DNA of 8,989 nt from Chloroflexia bacterium (GTDB lineage Bacteria; Chloroflexota; Chloroflexia; QHBQ01; JADMIH01): the NCBI GenBank assembly GCA_025927935.1, contig JAICKM010000243.1, positions 1-8,989 on the forward strand, read 5' to 3'. How positions within the stretch are numbered: the first letter of the stretch is position 1; each line of letters opens with the position of its first letter. The notes beneath the pieces were generated by a model, which worked only from the letters and a program-made list of their open reading frames with translations, had not been told where the DNA came from and made no database searches. Positions 1 to 6,331 of this stretch are shown piece after piece. Made by a program: the position numbers and the translations under genes.

Positions 1-2049
1 CCCCCACCCGCGCCCGCCGGTGGACGTAAGCCCTTCACCGGCAAGCTGCCCGAAATGGAAGGCGCCGACGAGGCTGGAGCGCCCGCGCCCGAGGAAGCCC
101 TGGCCGGGGATGCGCTGCCCGCCTGGATGAGCAACCCCGAGCCGCCCCCGCTGGCCGACCATGTCGCGCCGCCCGAGGCCACCGCGGAAGAAGCGCATCC
201 CTGGACGGCCGGGACGCCGGTTGTGGCCGCGGCCCCGGAGTCCGCCGGCGGGGAGTTGCCCGACTGGATGGACAGCCTGGGCGGCGCGCCACAAGCCCCG
301 GCTGCCTCTAAAGAGGCGCCCGCGCCCGTGCCGCCGCCTGCCGCCGAGGAGTTCCCATCCTGGATGAGCGGCACGCCTGCGCCCGCGCCCGCCGCCCCGG
401 CAGCCGGTAGCGACGACCTGCCGAGCTGGATGAACGAATTGGGCGGATCAGCCGTTGTGCCCCCGCCGCCGGTGCCGCCGCCTGCGTCTACCGGAGACTC
501 CGGCCTACCGGACTGGATGAGTGAAATCGGTGCGGCCCAAGCGCAGGCCCCATCGCCTGCGGCTAAGGAGGCACCGGCGACTCAGGCCGACGGCTTCCCG
601 GCCTGGATGAGCGGGACGCCCGTGAGCGGGGAGCCGGCGCCGCCTGCCTCTAAAGAGGCACCCGCTGCGCCCACGGACGGCTTCCCGGCCTGGATGAGCG
701 GGACGCCACTCCCGGCGACTCCCGCCGAGGGCCAGGCCGCCGCGCCCGGCGAACAGGGCGCGCCGCCCGCTGAGGTCCCAGCCGCCCCAGCGGCCGGCGC
801 GGCCGGCAGCGGCGGCTTCTTGAGCGAGGAAGACCTCCCGGCCTGGCTGCGCGCCATCCGCGCCCAGCCCGCGCCGGGCACCGCGCCGCCCGAGGTGCCG
901 CCGGCGCCCACGCCGGTCCAGCCGCCGGAAGAAGAAGAGATGCCGGCCTGGCTGCGCGCCCTGGGCAACGTGGAAGAGGAACTGGTGCCCGTCGAGGGCC
1001 TGGCAGGGCAAACCAGCGCGGCGGGTCCGCCGGTCCGCGTGATCCGCGCCCGCCCGCCGCGCGCCGGCGCGGTGGCCGTGTTCCAGCAATTGCTGGCCCC
1101 GCCCGCCGTGGCTGCCCCGGCCCCCGCCGCCCGGCGCAACGTCATCACCCGCGTGCCGCTCGACCGCGTGCTCTACCTGCTGCTGCTGGCCGTCGTGGTC
1201 GGCATGTGGCTGCTGGTGCCCATCGACCCACAGACGGCGACCCTGCCGGAGACCCCGGCAGGCCAGGCGTTCTACGACAAGCTAGCCGCCGTTCCGGCCA
1301 ACAAGCCGGTGCTGCTGGTCTATGACTGGGATGCCACCCGCTACGGCGAGATGCACGATCTCAGCCGGGCCGTGACCCGCGTTGTGGACGGCACCGGGCA
1401 CACCTTCGCCACCATCAGCACGGTGCCGCAGGGCGAGGGCTTTGCCCAGCGCGTGACGGCGGAGGCGATTCCGGTCGCCGCGACAATCGGCTGCCCGGCC
1501 ACCGGCCCCTACGGCACCCGCTTCCTGCATCTCGGCTACCGGCCCGGCAACGAGGCGGGCCTGGCCGCGCTGGCGACCTCGAATATCGCCGACGTGCAGC
1601 CTTATGACTTCGCCTGCTACTCGCCGAACCGTAATATGCCGCTGCTGGCCGCCTCCCCGCGCCTCGACCAGTTTGGCGCCATCGTGCTGCTGACGAGCGA
1701 AGAACCGGCCCTGCAACGCTGGATCGAACAGGTCGCGGCGCAAATCCCCACGGTGCCGGTGCTGGCCGCGCTGCCCGAAGGCATGCGCACCGGCGCGGTG
1801 CCCTATCTGAACGTCGGCACGGGCAATGCCCGCTTGCAGAGCGCCGTCTTCGGCCTGGCCGGCGCGCAGGAACTCGAAGCGCGCATCGGGGCCACCGGGC
1901 GCACCGGGGCGAGCGCCGACGACGCCCGCCGCCAACTGGGGCGCATGATCCACACGCAGTCGGCGGCCCTGTTCTTTATCGCCCTGGCCCTGATCGTGGC
2001 CTTCGTCATGGGTTTCTATCGCTGGATTAATCGCAGGAGCGCCTCGTGA
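1..2049 (+). CDS. Membrane-anchored protein with nine LPxWM/LPxWL motifs, 5' partial
   Basis: The frame is open to base 1, so the true start lies upstream; 682 residues are visible. About 385 N-terminal residues are Ala/Pro/Glu-rich and probably disordered. They carry nine copies of a short motif (L/F/M)-P-x-W-(M/L), starting at residues 39, 86, 118, 140, 169, 199, 228, 279 and 314. The first seven read WM; the last two read PAWLRA. A transmembrane helix follows (about residues 390-407, nt 1168-1221), then a globular domain of about 250 residues, then a second helix (about 656-673, nt 1966-2020) and a short basic tail ending in NRRSAS. A cytoplasmic repeat region with an extracytoplasmic domain between the helices is the likely topology. 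From memory, similar Trp-motif proteins occur in Chloroflexota, often with an N-terminal zinc ribbon; that part is not visible here. The stop overlaps the next gene by 4 bases. The function is unknown; the repeats look like docking motifs, which is inference. Confidence 0.85.
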   Translation, partial: PPPAPAGGRKPFTGKLPEMEGADEAGAPAPEEALAGDALPAWMSNPEPPPLADHVAPPEATAEEAHPWTAGTPVVAAAPESAGGELPDWMDSLGGAPQAPAASKEAPAPVPPPAAEEFPSWMSGTPAPAPAAPAAGSDDLPSWMNELGGSAVVPPPPVPPPASTGDSGLPDWMSEIGAAQAQAPSPAAKEAPATQADGFPAWMSGTPVSGEPAPPASKEAPAAPTDGFPAWMSGTPLPATPAEGQAAAPGEQGAPPAEVPAAPAAGAAGSGGFLSEEDLPAWLRAIRAQPAPGTAPPEVPPAPTPVQPPEEEEMPAWLRALGNVEEELVPVEGLAGQTSAAGPPVRVIRARPPRAGAVAVFQQLLAPPAVAAPAPAARRNVITRVPLDRVLYLLLLAVVVGMWLLVPIDPQTATLPETPAGQAFYDKLAAVPANKPVLLVYDWDATRYGEMHDLSRAVTRVVDGTGHTFATISTVPQGEGFAQRVTAEAIPVAATIGCPATGPYGTRFLHLGYRPGNEAGLAALATSNIADVQPYDFACYSPNRNMPLLAASPRLDQFGAIVLLTSEEPALQRWIEQVAAQIPTVPVLAALPEGMRTGAVPYLNVGTGNARLQSAVFGLAGAQELEARIGATGRTGASADDARRQLGRMIHTQSAALFFIALALIVAFVMGFYRWINRRSAS
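589..707 (+). repeat. Tandem duplication inside the Trp-motif region (period 87 nt)
   Basis: Bases 589-620 and 676-707 are identical over 32 nt and are 87 nt (29 codons) apart. Each copy encodes DGFPAWMSGTP. The intervening sequence carries the PASKEAPA spacer, which also occurs with changes near nt 301-320 and 559-575. The other motif copies have diverged more at the DNA level, so this pair is the youngest visible duplication in the array. Confidence 0.85.
2035..2039 (+). promoter_or_regulatory. Shine-Dalgarno AGGAG for the six-helix membrane protein
   Basis: AGGAG lies 6 bases before the GTG at 2046, within the last codons of the upstream gene. This supports GTG as the start and translational coupling of the two membrane proteins. 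Confidence 0.75.
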
Positions 2050-2699
2050 GCATAACATTCATCGGCAGCGTCCTGGCGGCGGTGCTGACCCTGATGGTCT
2101 TCAGCTATCTGGTGGGCAACAACCCGCTCTACCGGCTGGCGCAGCATATCTTCGTCGGCGTGTCGGTGGGCTACGCGGCGATGTTGCTGCTAGGCAACGT
2201 GCTGGTGCCGCAGTTCTTCGCGCTGGGCAGCCAGACCGGCTCCATCGGCTGGTGGCTCGCGCTGATCCCGCTGCTGCTGGGCGTGTTGCTCTTCCTGGGC
2301 CATATCCGGCCTCCGGCCACGCCGGGCCGGCCGGGCTTCTTCGGCTTCTTCGGCACCATCGCCCTGAACATCGCCCTGAGCACCGCCGCCGCGCTCGCCA
2401 TCGGCGGGGCGCTGACCGGCACCGTGGTGCCGCAGGTCGCCGACAGTATGCGCCCGCTGACCGGCAATCCGGCCCTGTTGATCGGCAACCTGGTCGTCGT
2501 GCTGGGCGTCGCCGCCAGCCTGTACTACTTCCAGTTCAACGTCCGCCCCAGCGGCACGCGCTCCAGCGCCGGCATGGTGGTCGCCACCGCCGGACGCTGG
2601 CTCATCATCATTGCCCTGGGCGCCACGCTGGGCACGCTGACGGTGTCGTTTGTCGCCGCGCTGGTCGACCGCGTGGCGTTTCTATTTAGCTTCTTCTAG
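2046..2699 (+). CDS. Six-transmembrane protein of unknown function
   Basis: This 217-residue protein is almost wholly hydrophobic. Six probable helices lie at about residues 4-23, 34-55, 68-87, 99-122, 143-163 and 184-208. Short polar loops separate them; the one before helix 4 is rich in Pro and Gly (RPPATPGRPG). The start is GTG, its first base overlapping the stop of the preceding gene (GTGA), with a good Shine-Dalgarno sequence 6 bases upstream. I recognise no transporter signature, conserved charged residue inside a helix, or catalytic motif. The overlap with the two-helix Trp-motif protein, and the ATPase gene that follows, suggest it is the integral membrane core or anchor of a complex formed with its neighbours. 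That is inferred from position only. It could instead be an independent small channel or transporter. Confidence 0.88.
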   Translation: MSITFIGSVLAAVLTLMVFSYLVGNNPLYRLAQHIFVGVSVGYAAMLLLGNVLVPQFFALGSQTGSIGWWLALIPLLLGVLLFLGHIRPPATPGRPGFFGFFGTIALNIALSTAAALAIGGALTGTVVPQVADSMRPLTGNPALLIGNLVVVLGVAASLYYFQFNVRPSGTRSSAGMVVATAGRWLIIIALGATLGTLTVSFVAALVDRVAFLFSFF

Positions 2700-2705
2700 C
2701 GCGGC

Positions 2706-2732
2706 TTGCGGCCTCCCGGCGGAGGCGTGCAA
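2706..2732 (+). other. Intergenic hairpin between membrane protein and ATPase genes
   Basis: GCCTCC (2711-2716) and GGAGGC (2721-2726) form a perfect 6-bp stem around a CGGC loop. After a small internal loop the stem extends with TTGC (2706-2709) pairing with GCAA (2729-2732). No T-run follows, so it is not an intrinsic terminator. It occupies much of the only sizeable gap (57 bases) within the four-gene cassette and could act in mRNA stability or processing. In a genome this GC-rich, chance is a real alternative. Confidence 0.5.
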
Positions 2733-2756
2733 GGTCGCACCCAACATTGGACAGCC

Positions 2757-5159
2757 ATGGATGCATTAGAAGAACAACCCATCCAATCGATCCTGGCCGT
2801 GGACTGCGGGAGCCTGTACACGCGGGCCTTGTTGATGGACATCGTGGCCGACGAGTATCGCTTTGTCGGCAGCGGTGTAGCCCCCACCACCACCGAAGCC
2901 CCCTACCAGGACATCACGGTCGGCGTCTATAACGCCATCGTCGATCTGGAAGGCACCACCGGGCGCCACCTGGTGGAGGGCGGGCGTGTGGTCACACCCC
3001 AGCACCCCGACGGCCATGGCGTGGATGTGTTCGTCGCCACCTGTAGCGCGATGCCCGCGGTGCGCCTGGTCGTGGCCGGGCTGACCAACGAGTACAGCAC
3101 GCGCGCCGCCCGCCAGGCCGCCGCCGGCGCCTACACCCACCTGCTCGAAACGATCAGCTTCGACGACCCGGTGGCGCAACCCGGCCCCGCTGCGCTGACT
3201 CGCAAAGGCCCCGCCCAGAACAGCGCCTGGGCCGATACCCAGCTAAACAAGCTGCTGGCCCTCTCGCCCGACGTGCTGCTGATGACCGGCGGCAGTGAGG
3301 GCGGCCCTATCGCCCCGCTGCTGCACATTGCCCGCGTGGTCGTTCGTATGGTGACGGAACAGCGCCAGCGCGAGCAGCAAGCCGCCCTGGTCGGCGGCAC
3401 CGTCGCGCCCCCGCCGCTGCTCTTCTTCGCCGGCAACTCGGCGGCCCTGGACCGCGTGCAGGCCACACTCGGCGACGCCGCCAGCGTGGTGACTCTGCCG
3501 AACATCCAGCCGGAGCTGGGCACGCTCCAGCCCGAGCCGGTGCGGGATGCCCTGGTCAACCTGGTCCGCCAGAAGCAGATGCCCGCCCTGGCCGGTATGG
3601 ACGCCCTGCGCACCTGGAGCCGCCGGGAGATCGAGCCGACGGTCCACGCCATCGAACTGGTCACGCGCTACATCAGCATCCAGTACCACCGTGAAGTGCT
3701 GACCGCCGATGTGGGCGCGGCCAACACCGCCGTCAGCGTATCGGGCGGCAAAGACGGCACCACCCACGGCACGGCCATCCGCGGCGACTTTGGCCTGGCC
3801 CAGGGCATCAGCAACCTGCTGGCCGAGGTGGGGTCCGAGGCCATCCTGCGCTGGCTGCCGTTTGAGTCGAGCGCCGAGGAAGTGAACGACTGGGCGTTGA
3901 ACCGGGTGATCCGGCCCTGGACCGTGGCCCAGTCGCCCCGCGACCTGGCGATTGAGCACGCCTTTGCCCGCGAGGCGCTGCGCAGCGCCCTGTCCGATCT
4001 GCGCACCGGGCGCGACCTGCCCACCGCGACGTATGACCTGCTGATCGGCACGGGCGGCCTGCTGGCGAACGCCCCCCGCGTGGGACAGGCGGCGCTGATC
4101 CTGCTGGATGCGCTGGAGCCGACCGGCGAAGGAGTGGGTTCGCTCGAAATCGCTCTCGACAGCACGCTGATGATGCCCGCGCTGGGCGCGCTGGCCCCGG
4201 TCCACCCGGCCGCCGCCGCCTATCTGTTCGACCGCGACTGCCTGGTGCTGCTGGGCACCTGCGTGGTGCCACTGGGCACACCGGGCGGCGGGTTGCTGGC
4301 GCCGGCCCCGGCCAAGAACGGTCGCCGCGCCGCGCGCACCCCGGCCCCCGCCGACGGCGCGACGCCTGCGCCGGCCACCGGTAGCCGGGGACCACTGGCC
4401 GTCGAAGTCACCGTCGATTATGCCGAGGCGGGCAGCATCAGCATCGAAGTGCCCTACGGCAGCATCGAGGTGATCCCCCTGCGCCCCGAGCAGCGCGCAT
4501 CCCTGCGCGTCAAGCCGGCGTCCGGCTTCCGCATCGGCACCGACGAGCCGGGCAAGCAGGTGCAGACCAAGCCCGGCGAGGAGATCAAGGGCGGGCTGAT
4601 CGGCCTGATCATCGACGCCCGTGGCCGGCCGCTGACCCTGCCGAGCGATCCCCAGGCGCGCATCGCCAAATTGCTGGAATGGGGCCAGGCCATTCGGGCC
4701 TATTCGGGGCGCGAAAGCTTTAGCCTGCTGCCCGAACCGGTGGTCGCGCCGCCTGTTCCGGCAGCCGAGGCCGAGGCGCCGGCGGGGCCGGGCGGCTTTG
4801 TCTCGCGGTTTGGTCCCACGGCCGGGCGCGTCAGCTTCGGCGAGCCGCTGGGCGGCGAGGTCGGCGCGGCGCTCGCGCCCACCCCGGAGCCGGAACCGCC
4901 GATGGGCCTGGACCCCGCATCCATGCCCCCGGCGCCCGAACCGCGCATCGGCACAGGGCCATTGACCCCCCCCGCCGCCCGGCCCGGCACGGGGCCATTG
5001 ACTCCCCCCGGCGCGCGCCCCGGCACCGGCCCGCTGAGCGAAGGCACGCCCCGGCGCACGGGGACGACCGGCAAACTGAACCTGCCCAGCCGCGGCGGTG
5101 GCAGCAGCGGTCGTACCGGCACGGCCCCGTTGCAATGGCCCAAGGACAAGGAGGAGTGA
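2757..5159 (+). CDS. MutL-type ASKHA-fold ATPase with long C-terminal extension
   Basis: This 800-residue protein resembles the 'glutamate mutase MutL' family, part of the actin/sugar kinase/Hsp70 (ASKHA) ATPases. Visible motifs are phosphate-1 AVDCGSLYTRA (14-24), phosphate-2 LTADVGAANTAVSVSGG (315-331), a GDFGLAQGISNLL stretch (343-355) and an adenosine motif DLLIGTGGLLANAP (427-440). The core ends near residue 510, about the full length I recall for the family. A Pro/Ala linker (about 510-545) follows, then a probably beta-rich segment (about 547-650) and a Pro/Gly-rich tail (about 660-800) with repeated GTGPL motifs. ATG 2757 was chosen because it sits just before the ATP motif and leaves a short N-terminus; TTG 2706 and GTG 2727 are in frame, but the only GGAGG is inside a hairpin and badly spaced. 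The Shine-Dalgarno sequence is weak. MutL was described beside mutS/mutE of cobalamin-dependent glutamate mutase; no mutase gene is present here. Its flanking genes suggest a membrane-linked ATPase, possibly analogous to FtsA or PilM. That is inference. Confidence 0.85.
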   Translation: MDALEEQPIQSILAVDCGSLYTRALLMDIVADEYRFVGSGVAPTTTEAPYQDITVGVYNAIVDLEGTTGRHLVEGGRVVTPQHPDGHGVDVFVATCSAMPAVRLVVAGLTNEYSTRAARQAAAGAYTHLLETISFDDPVAQPGPAALTRKGPAQNSAWADTQLNKLLALSPDVLLMTGGSEGGPIAPLLHIARVVVRMVTEQRQREQQAALVGGTVAPPPLLFFAGNSAALDRVQATLGDAASVVTLPNIQPELGTLQPEPVRDALVNLVRQKQMPALAGMDALRTWSRREIEPTVHAIELVTRYISIQYHREVLTADVGAANTAVSVSGGKDGTTHGTAIRGDFGLAQGISNLLAEVGSEAILRWLPFESSAEEVNDWALNRVIRPWTVAQSPRDLAIEHAFAREALRSALSDLRTGRDLPTATYDLLIGTGGLLANAPRVGQAALILLDALEPTGEGVGSLEIALDSTLMMPALGALAPVHPAAAAYLFDRDCLVLLGTCVVPLGTPGGGLLAPAPAKNGRRAARTPAPADGATPAPATGSRGPLAVEVTVDYAEAGSISIEVPYGSIEVIPLRPEQRASLRVKPASGFRIGTDEPGKQVQTKPGEEIKGGLIGLIIDARGRPLTLPSDPQARIAKLLEWGQAIRAYSGRESFSLLPEPVVAPPVPAAEAEAPAGPGGFVSRFGPTAGRVSFGEPLGGEVGAALAPTPEPEPPMGLDPASMPPAPEPRIGTGPLTPPAARPGTGPLTPPGARPGTGPLSEGTPRRTGTTGKLNLPSRGGGSSGRTGTAPLQWPKDKEE
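4950..5036 (+). repeat. GTGPLTPP tandem repeat in the ATPase tail
   Basis: Two 36-nt units (4950-4985 and 4986-5021) encode GTGPLTPPAARP and GTGPLTPPGARP. A third, partial unit starts at 5022 (GTGPLSEG). Related RTGTTGKL and RTGTAPL follow before the C-terminus. The first unit contains a run of eight C (4966-4973) and the second a run of six C (5004-5009). The segment is low-complexity and probably disordered. Confidence 0.8.
5148..5154 (+). promoter_or_regulatory. Shine-Dalgarno AAGGAGG fixing GTG start at 5161
   Basis: AAGGAGG lies 6 bases before GTG 5161 and within the last codons of the ATPase gene. It decides in favour of GTG 5161 over the in-frame ATG at 5098, which would overlap the ATPase by 62 bases and add 21 residues that look like an out-of-frame translation of its basic tail. 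Confidence 0.85.
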
Positions 5160-5160
5160 G

Positions 5161-6330
5161 GTGAGCCTCTACTACCCGACTCGCCAGCCCACCATCGCCC
5201 CGAACATCATGGTGCGCAAGCAGCGCCGCCTGCCGGTGGCCGGCGATATTCTGGTGCGCATCGGATCGCGCGTGGAGCCGGACGACATTGTGGCGCGCGC
5301 CAGTATCCCCGGCACGCCGCTCATGGTCGACGTGGCCGGGCCGCTGGGCGTCAAGCCGAAGGCCGGGCAACGCCTCCTGGCCCGCCCCGTCGGCAGCACG
5401 TTTGCGGCGGGTGATGTGCTGGCCTCGCGCCGCCAGGGCCTCGCCAAGCGGCTCACCGTCAAGAGTCCGGTGGCGGGCACGCTGACCGGCTATGATGCCG
5501 CGACGGGCCAGGCCACCGTGACCCCGGCCAGCACCAATTTCGAGTTGCAAGCCTACATCGACGGCGTCGTCACCGAGCACCTGCCCTATCGTGGGGTGGT
5601 GATCGATACACCCGCCGCGGTGGTGCGCGGCATCGTCGGCGTGGGCGGAGAGCGCCATGGCGTGCTCCAGGTCGCCGTCGCCGACCCCGCCGAAGAACTG
5701 ATGCCCGACCAGATCAGCGCGCGCTATGCCTACGCCATCGTGCTGGGCGGCGGGACCACCAGCGCCGAAACCCTGCGCCGCGCCGTGGAACACAACGTCC
5801 GCGCCATGATCGTGGGCAGCATCCCGGAGGCCGAACTGCGCGCCTTCCTGGGCTACAGCGATGGGCTGCGCGGCTGGACGCTGGGCCGCACGGGCTGGGA
5901 CTTCCCGCCGCCCGCTGCGACTACGGGTGCGCCCACAGCCCCGCCGCTCACCCTGATCGTCGTCGAGGGTTTTGGCCGCGTGCCGATGGCCGGCAAAGCC
6001 TGGGAACTGCTGGCCGCCCACGACGGCGGCGAAGTGGCCGTGGACGGCACCACGCGCCTGCGCGAAGGACTCGTCCGGCCGGAGATCATCCTGCCCCTGC
6101 CGCGTGCCAGCGGTGTCGCGCCCTTTGAGACCACCGCGCCCGCCATCGGAGTCCGTTCGCTGGTGCGGTTGATCGCCCCGCCGTATCTGGGCCGGGTCGG
6201 GCGCGTGCTGAGCGTGTCGCAGGGCAAGCAACCGGTGCCTTCAGGCATTAACACCAACGCCGCCGAGGTGCAATTGCCGGACGGGGCCACCACCTGGGTG
6301 CCCCTGGCCGACCTGGAAGTCTTGGAATAA
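5161..6330 (+). CDS. Soluble protein with barrel-sandwich-like N-terminus and KOW-like C-terminus
   Basis: This 389-residue protein has no signal peptide or membrane helix. Residues about 16-125 are beta-rich with repeated VAGDIL..G..V..DDIVA, FAAGDVLAS and KSPVAGTLTGY elements. These resemble lipoyl/RnfC-like barrel-sandwich hybrid folds, but no lysine in a lipoyl-type DK(A/V) setting is obvious. Residues 185-235 read as an alpha/beta unit (AIVLGGGTTSAETLRRA, then VRAMIVGSIPEAELRAFLG). A second alpha/beta stretch starts at 263 (LTLIVVEGFG). The C-terminal 50 residues (PYLGRVGRVLSV to PLADLEVLE) look like a KOW/SH3-like barrel. GTG 5161 has a strong Shine-Dalgarno sequence and sits 1 base after the ATPase stop, so the two are probably translated together. 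I do not know the function; a partner of the ATPase is the simplest inference. The fold calls come from pattern reading and need a profile search. Confidence 0.85.
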   Translation: MSLYYPTRQPTIAPNIMVRKQRRLPVAGDILVRIGSRVEPDDIVARASIPGTPLMVDVAGPLGVKPKAGQRLLARPVGSTFAAGDVLASRRQGLAKRLTVKSPVAGTLTGYDAATGQATVTPASTNFELQAYIDGVVTEHLPYRGVVIDTPAAVVRGIVGVGGERHGVLQVAVADPAEELMPDQISARYAYAIVLGGGTTSAETLRRAVEHNVRAMIVGSIPEAELRAFLGYSDGLRGWTLGRTGWDFPPPAATTGAPTAPPLTLIVVEGFGRVPMAGKAWELLAAHDGGEVAVDGTTRLREGLVRPEIILPLPRASGVAPFETTAPAIGVRSLVRLIAPPYLGRVGRVLSVSQGKQPVPSGINTNAAEVQLPDGATTWVPLADLEVLE

Positions 6331-6331
6331 C

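Noticed and set aside
2706..2756. TTG 2706 as start of the ATPase
   Set aside because: The extra 17 residues are encoded by the hairpin region, there is no suitable ribosome site, and ATG 2757 gives the expected short lead-in to the ATP motif.
3243..5135. Long open frame on the - strand (630 codons), and similar long antisense frames at 4831-6231, 1282-2058 and 7005-7880
   Set aside because: They lie wholly opposite strongly supported genes, have compositions rich in Arg/Gly/Ala/Gln/His with no recognisable motif, and are expected from third-position GC bias at this GC content.
2757..5159. True glutamate mutase accessory protein (MutL) role
   Set aside because: No cobalamin-binding DxHxxG subunit or mutase large subunit is encoded in the window; the family name is kept only as a similarity label.
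5098..5160. ATG 5098 as start of the KOW-like protein
   Set aside because: It would overlap the ATPase by 62 bases with a basic out-of-frame peptide, while GTG 5161 has an ideal Shine-Dalgarno sequence.
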